Source: Saprospiraceae bacterium
GTDB lineage: Bacteria; Bacteroidota; Bacteroidia; Chitinophagales; Saprospiraceae
Direction: 5' to 3'
Length of the DNA: 40,405 nt
NCBI GenBank assembly: GCA_020629315.1
Contig: JAHDDO010000005.1
Coordinates: 38,200-78,604, forward strand
Part shown: positions 23,444-32,384 of the stretch, piece by piece
Position numbering within the stretch: position 1 is the stretch's first letter
Layout: each line of letters starts with the position of its first letter
Notes under the pieces: generated by a model
Told to the model about the DNA's origin: nothing
Databases searched by the model: none
Seen by the model: only the letters and a program-made list of their open reading frames with translations
Position numbers and translations under genes: made by a program

Positions 23444-25507
23444 ATGAAACCCTTTTTTCAACACATACTGATATATTGTTTCATATTCATTAGTTCTACA
23501 GCCATTGCTCAAGATATACCAGTAGAGCTGCGCGCTCAGATTGAAGCCTTTGTTGAGAATGCCGAAGCAGATGACATTGATCTAACTCAGATAATAGATG
23601 TCATTTCAACCTATTTGGAAAGGCCTTTTGATTTGAACCAGGTTTCAGCAGAAGATATCGCAGAGCTTGGCATCTTAACTGCATTTCAGATTGAAGAATT
23701 TATTCAGTATCGTGAGCTCTATGGGCCATTTTTAGAAGAGGAGGAACTTCAAGTCATCCCAGGTATTGATCCTGATTTAGCCAATTTATTGGCTAGTATA
23801 GGACAAATCAAAGGTGAAGGCGCCTTCCATGTACCATTACATAAAATGGCTTATCAAGGTAGCAATGAACTCTATACAAAATGGATTAGAGTTTTAGAAC
23901 CCTCTGTAGGTTTTGATGGTAACCCGGATAAGAATAGATATTTAGGCGATCCTAACAAATATACTGTACGGTACAAGTATTCTTATGAAAATCGGCTACG
24001 GTATGGACTTCTACTAGAGAAAGATCAAGGGGAAGAGTTTTTTAGAGGTTCAAATAGACAAGGTTTTGATTACATGTCAGGATATGTTTACTTAAAGGAT
24101 AGAACGCCTGTCTTAAAAGATGTAATCATCGGTGATTATACCGTTAGTATGGGGCAAGGACTTATAGCACATAATGATTTTGCTTCGGGAAAAAGCGCTT
24201 GGGTTACCAATGTTAAAAAAGGAGGGAGGACTATTAGGCCTTACGGCTCTGTAAACGAGAATCTATATAACAGAGGTTTAGCGGCTACCCTAAATGTAAG
24301 CAATAAGATAGAGGCTAGTTTATTTGGGTCCATGGCTAGAAAAGATGGGACTATCTTAGCTATAGACACGGTAAGCAATGATATTGTGGATCTATCGTTT
24401 AGTTCTTTTTTCAACAGTGGATATCACCGGACTCCTTTAGATATTCAAAAGGAGAAAACACTTACAGAACTTAAATATGGTTCCGTTGTCAAGTACAAAG
24501 GCAGATATCTTAAGCTTGGTTTAAATTACCAACATCAAGAATATAATTCAGAATTTTCGCCGGTAAATGCGTTGTACAATGCATATAGATTTAGAGGAAA
24601 TAGTCTTGATAATCTTAGTCTAGACTACTCTTTAAAGTACAAGAACTTTCTATTCTATGGTGAGTCTGCTCATTCTTTAGGGTCTGGATTTGCAAATATA
24701 CATGGACTCCTTATGGGTCTTGATCGCAAAACATCTTTGGCATTGATATATCGAAAATATGATATCGATTATCATGTAATTAACCCAAATGCTTTTGGTG
24801 AAAGAACAGCTGTTGCCAATGAGCAAGGTCTTTATTTAGGTCTTGATATCAAACCAAACTATCATTGGCAGATTCGTGCGTATGGTGATATTTGGAGGCA
24901 CCCATGGCTAAAGTTTCAAACAGATTCTCCAACAACTGGCAAAGAGTATTTGGTCAGAATTGACTATAAAATTAAGAGGAAACTAAATGCCTATGTGCTA
25001 TACTTTAACGAACGTAAGTTTGACAACATAAACCTGGATCAAATTATAGATCCAGTGACCGCACAAAGAAGACAAAAGATGCGGCTCCACATAAGTTACA
25101 ATATTTCAAAAGCAATACTCCTTCGCTCTAGGTATGAGCTTTCATGGTTTAATCAATCCGATCAAAGGTCCAAAGGATATCTATTATTTCAGGATATAGT
25201 CTACAAACCGATTGAATCACCGATTGAGTTTTCAACACGTCTAGCATTTTTCAATACTGATGATTACAATAGTAGAATATATGCCTATGAAAATGATCTC
25301 TTGTATGAGTTTTATATTCCGGCTTACTTCTATAAAGGATCAAGGTATTATCTCAATCTTCGCTATCGGGGCATAAGGAATGTGTTGATGGAGTTTAGAT
25401 ATGGTTATGTGCAATACGATAATCGTGATATAATTGGTTCTGGTCTAAATTTGATAGAAGGCAATAAAAGGACCGAACTTAAGGCCCAAGTCAAATACAA
25501 ATTCTAA
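23444..25507 (+). CDS. Secreted helix-hairpin-helix protein with outer-membrane beta-barrel-like region
   Basis: The chosen ATG at 23444 gives 687 aa with a clear signal peptide (MKPFFQHILIYCFIFISSTAIAQ); the longer frame back to a TTG at 23366 has no signal character. Residues of about 60-130 hold two ComEA-like helix-hairpin-helix units: RPFDLNQVSAEDIAELGIL, then IEEFIQYRELYGPFLEEEEL and QVIPGIDP. The remaining 550 residues are rich in alternating-hydrophobic strands with aromatic girdles (YTVRYKYSYENRLRYGLLL) and end in LKAQVKYKF, with a terminal Phe typical of outer-membrane barrels. The function is unknown; DNA contact at the cell surface is possible but unproven. Its stop overlaps the convergent namZ stop by 4 bp. 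Confidence 0.75.
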   Translation: MKPFFQHILIYCFIFISSTAIAQDIPVELRAQIEAFVENAEADDIDLTQIIDVISTYLERPFDLNQVSAEDIAELGILTAFQIEEFIQYRELYGPFLEEEELQVIPGIDPDLANLLASIGQIKGEGAFHVPLHKMAYQGSNELYTKWIRVLEPSVGFDGNPDKNRYLGDPNKYTVRYKYSYENRLRYGLLLEKDQGEEFFRGSNRQGFDYMSGYVYLKDRTPVLKDVIIGDYTVSMGQGLIAHNDFASGKSAWVTNVKKGGRTIRPYGSVNENLYNRGLAATLNVSNKIEASLFGSMARKDGTILAIDTVSNDIVDLSFSSFFNSGYHRTPLDIQKEKTLTELKYGSVVKYKGRYLKLGLNYQHQEYNSEFSPVNALYNAYRFRGNSLDNLSLDYSLKYKNFLFYGESAHSLGSGFANIHGLLMGLDRKTSLALIYRKYDIDYHVINPNAFGERTAVANEQGLYLGLDIKPNYHWQIRAYGDIWRHPWLKFQTDSPTTGKEYLVRIDYKIKRKLNAYVLYFNERKFDNINLDQIIDPVTAQRRQKMRLHISYNISKAILLRSRYELSWFNQSDQRSKGYLLFQDIVYKPIESPIEFSTRLAFFNTDDYNSRIYAYENDLLYEFYIPAYFYKGSRYYLNLRYRGIRNVLMEFRYGYVQYDNRDIIGSGLNLIEGNKRTELKAQVKYKF

Positions 25508-26718
25508 TCAGGATATATTAAGTATGGTTTTCTCATTTCTTTAAAAGTAGCCAGACTTGAAGTCCATGAATTCTCAATACTAGCTTTATCAAACCCGTCT
25601 ATTATTTGGCGTCGTAACTCACTAGTCCCCGCTAATTTTTCAAAAAAGTTATTGTCAAGAAAGAAAGGAACATTCTTTTCTTTACTGGCTTTGTAGAATT
25701 CAAGAAGGTATGATACATCTAGACCCTGTTCTTTAATTTCCTCCGGTGTCAAAGCTTCCAAATCGCGTCCAAAGCAAAGCATATTTTCATGCTTGGGATA
25801 TTTTGAGCCCTCGCCTGACTTGGGTGTAAAATAATATTCATATTGATTTAACGCTGGATGTCCTAACACAGTAAATGGGTCTTCGGTACCTCTTCCAATT
25901 GAAACATTGGTCCCTTCAAAAAAACAAAGTGAAGGATATAATAGTACAGCTTTGTGGCTAGCCAAATTAGGTGATGGTTTTATTGGTAAGTCAAAGGTTG
26001 TAGCTCTATTATATTTCGGACAAGCAATTACAGATAAGTCCAAAGACTTGGCATCCTTTATCCATTCTTCTCCTTTCACCATGTGAGCGTACTCCCCTAT
26101 TGTCATACCATATAAAACAGGAATATTATGTAAGCCTACAAAACTTTTGTATTCTTCGGTAAGGCTAGGTCCATCCACAACAAAGCCGTTGGGATTAGGC
26201 CGATCTAAAACTATAAGTCGGACATCATACTCAGCACATGCCTCCATCATGTAAGTCAATGTGGATATATAGGTGTAAAACCTGCAACCAACATCTTGAA
26301 TATCAAATAGAACAACATCTATACCTTCTAATTGGCTTTCACTGGGTTTTTTATTTGATCCATATAAGGAAATAATGGGTAATCCAGTTTTAGTATCCGT
26401 TCCATTTTCTACCAATTCCCCTGCATCTGCTTTTCCCCTAAAACCATGCTCAGGTGCAAAGACCTTTTTAACAGTAACACCTGCTGCAATCAAGCTATCT
26501 ACCAAGTGCTTGCCTTCAAGAACACTGGTTTGGTTGACAAGCAGTGCTACATTTTTATCTTTTATTTTATTTAAATACAAATCTGTTTGTACAGCACCTG
26601 GGGCAGGATAATCAACTACAAACTTATCATGTTGGGTTAATTGCTCTTGTTCTTGAATTTGAGCATTGCAAGAAAATAAAAATAATGTAGGAATTACTAC
26701 TTTCACAATTCTATACAT
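25504..26718 (-). CDS. namZ: DUF1343/NamZ-type exo-beta-N-acetylmuramidase lipoprotein
   Basis: A 404-aa protein. The ATG at 26718 gives a lipoprotein signal MYRIVKVVIPTLFLFSC (lipobox LFSC); upstream in-frame codons overlap the divergent gene and lack a signal. The domain is DUF1343, shown by VALLVNQTSVLEGKHLVDSL, KVFAPEHGFRGKADAGE, LFDIQDVGCRFYTYISTL and LDRPNPNGFVVDGPSL. Members cleave terminal N-acetylmuramic acid from peptidoglycan fragments, for muropeptide recovery. It probably acts on the periplasmic side or surface. Its own -7 element lies inside the divergent nuclease gene. Confidence 0.88.
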   Translation of the reverse strand: MYRIVKVVIPTLFLFSCNAQIQEQEQLTQHDKFVVDYPAPGAVQTDLYLNKIKDKNVALLVNQTSVLEGKHLVDSLIAAGVTVKKVFAPEHGFRGKADAGELVENGTDTKTGLPIISLYGSNKKPSESQLEGIDVVLFDIQDVGCRFYTYISTLTYMMEACAEYDVRLIVLDRPNPNGFVVDGPSLTEEYKSFVGLHNIPVLYGMTIGEYAHMVKGEEWIKDAKSLDLSVIACPKYNRATTFDLPIKPSPNLASHKAVLLYPSLCFFEGTNVSIGRGTEDPFTVLGHPALNQYEYYFTPKSGEGSKYPKHENMLCFGRDLEALTPEEIKEQGLDVSYLLEFYKASKEKNVPFFLDNNFFEKLAGTSELRRQIIDGFDKASIENSWTSSLATFKEMRKPYLIYPD

Positions 26719-26734
26719 AGAACATATTTTTAAT

Positions 26735-28129
26735 ATGTCACAAAGATATGCAGTTGTAGATATAGAAACCACTGGTGGAGATCCTAGACGGGATAAAATC
26801 ACCGAAATTGGCATTGTGATCATGGAAGATCAGGAACAAGTCGATAAATATTCGACATTGATTAACCCCGAACGTTCTATTCCTGAATTTATAACTCGCA
26901 TCACTGGTATAACAAATGAAATGGTTGCTTCAGCGCCAAAATTTTATGAAGTTGCTAAAGAGATCGTTCAAAAAACGGAAGGTGCAATTTTTGTTGCACA
27001 TAATGTCCGATTTGATTATCAATTTCTTCAAAATGAATTTAAACAGCTGGGGTATACTTTTTCAAAACGAAAATTATGTACTGTTCGATTAAGTCGTAGA
27101 GTTTGGCCAGGGCTACCTTCTTATAGTTTAGGAAATCTAATCAAACATTTTGAAATTGAGGTGAGTGCCCGACATAGAGCTTTGGATGACGCATATGCAG
27201 CATCAGAGGTGCTCAAAAGCGCTTTAGAGTCAGCCAATACCAAGAAAGAAATTAGGCAATTAGTATCTGAAGGGGTTGCTTTAACACGTTTACCAACTCA
27301 ACTGAAACAAGAAGATATATTGACCCTTCCTGAGGAATGTGGGGTATACTATTTTAAAGATGCTCATGACAACATTGTTTATATAGGGAAAAGTAAGAGT
27401 ATCCAAAAAAGAGTAAAGCAACATTTTTCTAAAGAAGGGCGTAAAGCGAACCGCTTGTTTCGAGAAGTTGCTCAAATTGATACCGTGATAACGGGAAGTG
27501 AACTATTATCACTTTTACACGAGTCTATGGAGATTAAAAAACATAAGCCTCCTATTAATGTTGCGCAGAAAACTACAGCATATCCATATAGAATACTTAG
27601 TGAGCAACTAGATGATGAGTTTATCACATTTGCCATAGTTAAGCAAGACTTACTGCTTGTTGATGGGCAGGAATTACATGGACGATTTACAAAGAAAAAG
27701 TATGCAACAGATCATTTGAAATGGTTAAGTGCCGAATATGAATTATGCAATCAAAAGGTCGGTCTTGAGAAGAAAAGTGATGCTGCTTGCTTTCTATACG
27801 AATTTCAAAAATGTATGGGAGCTTGTGTGGGAGAAGAATCTTTGGAGTCATATAATTTACGGGCTTTAGCTGCAAAGAATAGTTTCCGATCTTTCACAAA
27901 TGCAAACTTTATTATCATAGAAGAAAGCAACAACATTGACGAGATTGTTGTATTCATTATCGCTGACAACAAATTCCAAGGATATGGTTATGCGAGTAGT
28001 GAACGATCATATACCTACCAAGATTTAGAGCAAAGCTTGCATATTCCATCGAACGGAAATGAGGAATGTGAAGATATAATTAGGCAATATATGGGAAGTA
28101 GAAAAAATCTACGAATTGTATTTCCCTGA
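26735..28129 (+). CDS. DnaQ-like DEDDh exonuclease fused to GIY-YIG nuclease
   Basis: A 464-aa protein from the ATG at 26735. Residues 1-165 form a DEDDh 3'-5' exonuclease domain: VVDIETTGG (Asp9, Glu11), [10 protein letters not shown] (the third Asp) and [11 protein letters not shown] (His and final Asp). Residues of about 200-280 form a GIY-YIG endonuclease domain like that of UvrC/Cho (CGVYYFKD, then [18 protein letters not shown], with a later Arg and Glu in [17 protein letters not shown]). The C-terminal part has a UvrC-like cysteine segment [18 protein letters not shown]. Such fusions are known in Bacteroidota and Actinobacteria and are thought to act in nucleotide excision-type DNA repair. 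The coding start is only 16 bp from the divergent namZ start. Confidence 0.88.
   Translation: MSQRYAVVDIETTGGDPRRDKITEIGIVIMEDQEQVDKYSTLINPERSIPEFITRITGITNEMVASAPKFYEVAKEIVQKTEGAIFVAHNVRFDYQFLQNEFKQLGYTFSKRKLCTVRLSRRVWPGLPSYSLGNLIKHFEIEVSARHRALDDAYAASEVLKSALESANTKKEIRQLVSEGVALTRLPTQLKQEDILTLPEECGVYYFKDAHDNIVYIGKSKSIQKRVKQHFSKEGRKANRLFREVAQIDTVITGSELLSLLHESMEIKKHKPPINVAQKTTAYPYRILSEQLDDEFITFAIVKQDLLLVDGQELHGRFTKKKYATDHLKWLSAEYELCNQKVGLEKKSDAACFLYEFQKCMGACVGEESLESYNLRALAAKNSFRSFTNANFIIIEESNNIDEIVVFIIADNKFQGYGYASSERSYTYQDLEQSLHIPSNGNEECEDIIRQYMGSRKNLRIVFP
26741..26748 (-). promoter_or_regulatory. namZ -7 promoter element
   Basis: The minus strand reads TATCTTTG, an exact TAnnTTTG match. It lies within the first codons of the divergent exonuclease gene and would give a leader of about 17 nt before the namZ ATG at 26718. 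Confidence 0.45.
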
Positions 28130-28957
28130 TTTGGAAATGATATCAGACATCTCGACTTGAAGTTCCTGTGCTTTGATTCTGGCTGCTGATGCAAAATCGC
28201 TGCCTTGAGAAGCAAAAATGATGGAACGTGATGAATTTACAATAAGTCCAACATCATCATTAAGTCCATGCTCACATACCTTTGATAAGCTTCCCCCCTG
28301 CTTTCCGACACCAGGCACTAAAAGAAAATGGTTAGGAATTATCTTTCTGATTTGCCCAATGTGCTCAGGTTTTGTTGCACCGACTACATACATCATATTT
28401 TCATCACTGCCCCAATTAGAAGATGTTTTTAATACCTCTTTATACAGTTCAACCCCTGCTTCATTTTTGATAAATTGAAAATCAAAGGCTCCTTGATTCG
28501 ATGTTAAGGCTAAAAGTATAGACCACTTATTTTCAAAAGATAAAAATGGTTTAATGGAATCAGCGCCCATATATGGGGCTAAAGTGATCGCATCAAAATT
28601 ATAGGTTTCAAAAAAGCATTTAGCATATTGAGTTGAAGTATTACCGATATCCCCTCTTTTTGCGTCAGCGATAATAAATTGCTCCTCGGGTATATATTTG
28701 AGGGTTTCCTCTAAGGCTTGCCAACCCATTATACCTAAGCTTTCATAGAAAGCTATGTTTATTTTATATGAGATGCAAAGATCTTCAGTAGCCTCAATAA
28801 TACACTTATTAAAATAACTGATTGGGTTCTGTTTCTCTTCACGAATAAAGGAAGGAATCTTTGCAATATCTGAATCTAATCCTACGGAAAGAAAACTCTT
28901 TTTCCTAAGGATTTCCTTTTTCAAAAATTGCTTGTCTTTACTAAGATTAGATGCCAT
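28109..28957 (-). CDS. pyrF: Orotidine 5'-phosphate decarboxylase (type 2)
   Basis: A 282-aa TIM-barrel enzyme that makes UMP from OMP, the last step of de novo pyrimidine synthesis. [12 protein letters not shown] at the N-terminus, [36 protein letters not shown] (the Asp-Lys-Asp catalytic array), TLAPYMG and [12 protein letters not shown] (phosphate site) are all present. The length fits the type 2 subfamily. ATG at 28957 overlaps the end of the nfu gene by 11 bp, so it belongs to the mrp-nfu-pyrF operon. Its last 21 bp overlap the convergent exonuclease gene. Confidence 0.96.
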   Translation of the reverse strand: MASNLSKDKQFLKKEILRKKSFLSVGLDSDIAKIPSFIREEKQNPISYFNKCIIEATEDLCISYKINIAFYESLGIMGWQALEETLKYIPEEQFIIADAKRGDIGNTSTQYAKCFFETYNFDAITLAPYMGADSIKPFLSFENKWSILLALTSNQGAFDFQFIKNEAGVELYKEVLKTSSNWGSDENMMYVVGATKPEHIGQIRKIIPNHFLLVPGVGKQGGSLSKVCEHGLNDDVGLIVNSSRSIIFASQGSDFASAARIKAQELQVEMSDIISKSGKYNS

Positions 28958-29201
28958 TAATAGCTTCTACGGATTTAATTTGAGGCATTTTCTGCTTTAG
29001 GGTTTGCTCTACTCCTGCTTTCATTGTCATCACAGACATTGAACAAGTTTGGCAGTTTCCAAGCCAACGAACTTTTACTTCCCAATCATCTGTAATCTCT
29101 ACTAGTTCGATATTACCCCCATCGACGGCAAGATGAGGACGTAAATCATCCAATGCTTTATCAAGCTCCTTTAGAATTTCTACTTTTTCAGATGTGGACA
29201 T
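28947..29201 (-). CDS. Nfu-type Fe-S cluster carrier
   Basis: An 84-aa protein consisting of a single NifU C-terminal-type domain: [20 protein letters not shown], then [20 protein letters not shown] with the CxxC pair that holds a [4Fe-4S] cluster at a dimer interface. It delivers clusters to apoproteins in the cytoplasm. It sits 24 bp downstream of the Mrp-type gene, another Fe-S carrier, so the two probably work together. Confidence 0.92.
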   Translation of the reverse strand: MSTSEKVEILKELDKALDDLRPHLAVDGGNIELVEITDDWEVKVRWLGNCQTCSMSVMTMKAGVEQTLKQKMPQIKSVEAINGI

Positions 29202-29225
29202 ATGGTAAAATTACGAAATAACTAT

Positions 29226-30314
29226 TTAATTGACCCGTACGATAGGCGTCTTACCCAATGATTTATTTCTTTCTTCTAAGTTAGTAATAAAAGCTTGCGT
29301 GAGATTTTCAAAAGGTTCAATCGCTGGATGATCATCTTTCAGCATAAAAGGTTGTCCTGCATCCCCAGACTCTCTAACGCTTTGTATAAGCGGTATTTGA
29401 CCTAGTAAGGCTGTTTCTCCTAATGTCGCCAATCTTTGTCCACCACCCTTTCCAAACAGCTCATATTTTTCATCTGGATGCGCTTCTGGTGTAAACCAAC
29501 TCATATTCTCAACTACGCCTAATATCGGCACATTTACATTGGGCAATAAAAACATATTCATGGCTTTTAAAGCATCTGCAACTGCAACATCTTGTGGTGT
29601 TGTAACCATTACTGCACCTGTAAGCGGTAATGTTTGCACCAATGTCAATTGTATATCTCCAGTGCCTGGTGGAAGATCTATAATAAGAAAATCAAGGTTT
29701 GGCCACACACAATCAAATACAAATTGCTTAATAATACCACCCAGCCTTGGCCCTCTTAACACTACCGCTTGTTCAGCTTCCAATAAATAGCCAAGAGATA
29801 TCGAATGCAGTCCATACTTTTCAATAGGAATTATCTTCGGTTTACCAGCCAAATTTTGCACTTGAGGTCGAGTATCTTTTAAATCTAACATTGTGGGCAT
29901 GGAAGGTCCATATAGATCAGCATCTAGTAGACCTACCTTGTATCCCGATTTAACTAGGCTCAAGGCCAGATTAGCTGATATGGTTGATTTTCCTACTCCT
30001 CCTTTTCCTGAACCGACAGCAATAATATTTTTAATTTGAGGAAGCGGATCATTAGCATTGTTTGTATTCTCCGCCACAAATTGTATTAATACCTTTGCGT
30101 TTGGGTATTTATTCAGTATGGCCTCTGTACATTCTGCATTCAACAAAGGTTTTAAATTTTGTTCTTGAGGTCGTAATCGTATATCAAATGTTATTTGATC
30201 ATCTTGTATTTTAAGTTGATGAACAAACTTCGATTGAACGATATCTTCACCTGTATTTGGGTTTTTCACCGTCCGCAATGCTTGTAGCACAGTATTATTA
30301 TCAATCATACTCAT
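29226..30314 (-). CDS. mrp: Mrp/NBP35-family P-loop ATPase, Fe-S cluster carrier
   Basis: A 362-aa protein with an N-terminal MIP18/DUF59 domain of about 80 residues, followed by a deviant Walker A P-loop GSGKGGVGKST at about 101-111, switch I DADLYGPSMPTM, and FLIIDLPPGTGDIQLTL. The family (ApbC/Mrp) binds and transfers Fe-S clusters. An ATG two codons in (30308) is an alternative start. The first gene of the operon with nfu and pyrF, it is transcribed divergently from the ribF fusion, with back-to-back -7 elements in the gap. Confidence 0.93.
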   Translation of the reverse strand: MSMIDNNTVLQALRTVKNPNTGEDIVQSKFVHQLKIQDDQITFDIRLRPQEQNLKPLLNAECTEAILNKYPNAKVLIQFVAENTNNANDPLPQIKNIIAVGSGKGGVGKSTISANLALSLVKSGYKVGLLDADLYGPSMPTMLDLKDTRPQVQNLAGKPKIIPIEKYGLHSISLGYLLEAEQAVVLRGPRLGGIIKQFVFDCVWPNLDFLIIDLPPGTGDIQLTLVQTLPLTGAVMVTTPQDVAVADALKAMNMFLLPNVNVPILGVVENMSWFTPEAHPDEKYELFGKGGGQRLATLGETALLGQIPLIQSVRESGDAGQPFMLKDDHPAIEPFENLTQAFITNLEERNKSLGKTPIVRVN

Positions 30315-30340
30315 ATAAACGTCTGCAATTTGAGAGGGTT

Positions 30341-30348
30341 CAAAGATA
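30341..30348 (-). promoter_or_regulatory. mrp operon -7 promoter element
   Basis: The minus strand reads TATCTTTG (TAnnTTTG), which predicts a leader of about 20 nt before the ATG at 30314. It is identical to the namZ element. Confidence 0.5.
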
Positions 30349-30366
30349 ATTTATATCTAAGTTTCT

Positions 30367-30374
30367 TAGCTTTG
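30367..30374 (+). promoter_or_regulatory. ribF-GT2 -7 promoter element
   Basis: TAGCTTTG matches TAnnTTTG and lies 33 bp before the ATG at 30408. It is only 18 bp from the oppositely oriented mrp element, so the two promoters must share DNA. Confidence 0.45.
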
Positions 30375-30407
30375 CAGCGGTGAATCAAATGCCGAATTTT
30401 TAAATAA

Positions 30408-32384
30408 ATGAAGGTTTATACTTCCATTAATGATCTTCCTGATCTAGGAAAACATATTGTGACTTTTGGGTCATTCGATGGCTTACATCTAGGACACAAA
30501 AAACTATTGGAAAGAATTCAACAATTAGCACAGGAGCATGATTGTAAAACAACGGTTATTACTTTTCACCCCCATCCCAGATTACTATTGGATGCCAGTA
30601 ATGCCAATATCAAGCTTCTATCGACTATTGAAGAGAAAAAGAAAGGCTTGGATGATTTAGGTATAGATAACCTTATTATTGCGCCCTTTACTCTTGAATT
30701 CTCCCAACAACACCCCAGGGAATACATTGAAAAATTTGTACTAGAAAAAATCAGACCATCCGGTATAGTCCTAGGCTATGATCATCGGTTTGGCTTACAT
30801 CGACAAGGTGATTTCAGTCTTTTTGAACAATATGAGGAGAGATTTGAATTCGGCATTTTCCAAATAGACAAGAAGCAAATTGATGAAAATGCGGTTAGTT
30901 CAACCTCTATTCGTAAATCTTTATCCGAAGGTAACATTGAACAAGCAAATAGATTACTGGGATATCCGTATACCTTAAGTGGTCAAGTAATAAAAGGAGA
31001 TGGAATAGGAAGGACATTGGGCTACCCAACAGCAAATCTAGAAATTCTAGGTAGTCATAAGTTAATCCCTCAAGATGGGATATATGCATGCTTGGTAGAA
31101 CTAGATGGGGTCAGCTATGAAAGTATGCTTTATATAGGTCATAGACCATCCATCAAAAAGAATGACTCAAAGAAAGTCGAAGTTAACATTTTTGACTTCG
31201 ATCAAAATATTTACGGTCGAACGCTCTCCATTCGGTTCAAATCATATATTCGAGGAGATGCCACATTTGATTCGATGGAAGCTTTATCGAATCAGTTAGC
31301 CTTAGATAAAATACAAACTAGGGAATACTTTGATAGACCAACATACCAAAAGCCATCAAGGAAGGCGGCTATTGCTATTCTCAATTATAATGGTGTTGAG
31401 TATTTGGAAGCCTACCTTCCAGAAGTAGTGAGAACCATTCCTGACTATTGCGATATTTATGTCATTGACAATGGAAGTGGAGATGAATCTTGCAAATTCA
31501 TTAGAGACTGGTTTCCCGAGATCCATTTAGTTGAACTTAGTCAAAATTATGGTTTTGCGGAAGGATATAATAAAGGTCTCGAATATGTTGATGCCGAATT
31601 TACCGTATTGTTAAACTCTGATGTGCTAGTTACTGATCAGTGGTTAGAGCCTATCATTGAACAAATGGAGCAACAGGATACTATAGCCGCAATGATGCCA
31701 AAAGTGTTAAGCCTTGAGAATAAAGAACTATTTGAGTATGCTGGTGCGGCCGGTGGCTTGCTAGATCCCTTAGGCTATCCTATTTGCAAAGGTAGGATGT
31801 TTGAAACGTGCGAAGTTGATGAGGGTCAATATGATAAAGGCTCCGAAGTGTTTTGGGCCAGCGGGGCTGCAATGGTTGTTCGAACTAAAATCTTCAAGGA
31901 TTTCGGTGGTTTTGATGCGGACTATTTTGCTCATCAAGAAGAAATAGATCTTTGCTGGCGATTTAAGAATGCAGGATATTCATGTCAAGTCTTCCCACAA
32001 TCAGAAATATTTCATCTTGGTGGAGGAACCTTGAGCTATCAGGATCCATATAAAGTCTACCTAAATTTTAGAAATAATTTATGGACACTGCTCAAAAATG
32101 AGAAAGGATCGAATTTACTTTGGATTATTCCTATACGCCTTATCCTAGATGGAGCGGCAGGTATATTTATGCTTTTTAAAGGTCAGTGGAAAGGAACGAT
32201 CAATGTTGTGTCTGCCCATCTAAATGTGTATATGTCTATAGGTCAAATACGGAAAAAGAGAAGGCAAAATAAAATGCTTACAGAAAAATATAAAGTGGCG
32301 TTTCCGAATTATAACGGTAGAATCCGACAGTGGAGCATCTTTCAATATTTCTTATTTGGTAAGAAGAAATACTCTGAGCTCTAA
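30408..32384 (+). CDS. ribF: Fusion: riboflavin kinase/FAD synthetase (RibF) - family 2 glycosyltransferase
   Basis: One 658-aa open frame. Residues 1-308 are a complete RibF: the FAD-synthetase part has TFGSFDGLHLGHKKLL (19-34), FHPHPR, and SSTSIRKSL (about 164-172), and the riboflavin kinase part has GRTLGYPTANL at about 200-211, with its usual ending near FDSMEALSNQLALDKIQ. After a linker of about 10 residues (DRPTYQKPSR), residues 319-658 are a complete GT2: AAIAILNYNG, VIDNGSGDES at about 350, LLNSDVLV (DxD-like) near 402, HQEEIDLCWR near 510, and a hydrophobic segment near 565-585, as in rhamnosyltransferase-like enzymes of the surface. RibF makes FMN/FAD; the glycosyl acceptor is unknown. 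The stop overlaps the next ATG by one base (TAATG). Confidence 0.9.
   Translation: MKVYTSINDLPDLGKHIVTFGSFDGLHLGHKKLLERIQQLAQEHDCKTTVITFHPHPRLLLDASNANIKLLSTIEEKKKGLDDLGIDNLIIAPFTLEFSQQHPREYIEKFVLEKIRPSGIVLGYDHRFGLHRQGDFSLFEQYEERFEFGIFQIDKKQIDENAVSSTSIRKSLSEGNIEQANRLLGYPYTLSGQVIKGDGIGRTLGYPTANLEILGSHKLIPQDGIYACLVELDGVSYESMLYIGHRPSIKKNDSKKVEVNIFDFDQNIYGRTLSIRFKSYIRGDATFDSMEALSNQLALDKIQTREYFDRPTYQKPSRKAAIAILNYNGVEYLEAYLPEVVRTIPDYCDIYVIDNGSGDESCKFIRDWFPEIHLVELSQNYGFAEGYNKGLEYVDAEFTVLLNSDVLVTDQWLEPIIEQMEQQDTIAAMMPKVLSLENKELFEYAGAAGGLLDPLGYPICKGRMFETCEVDEGQYDKGSEVFWASGAAMVVRTKIFKDFGGFDADYFAHQEEIDLCWRFKNAGYSCQVFPQSEIFHLGGGTLSYQDPYKVYLNFRNNLWTLLKNEKGSNLLWIIPIRLILDGAAGIFMLFKGQWKGTINVVSAHLNVYMSIGQIRKKRRQNKMLTEKYKVAFPNYNGRIRQWSIFQYFLFGKKKYSEL

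Noticed and set aside
26719..26823. N-terminal extension of the NamZ-type protein by 35 codons.
   Set aside because: It overlaps the exonuclease active-site coding region and would place the lipobox far from the N-terminus.
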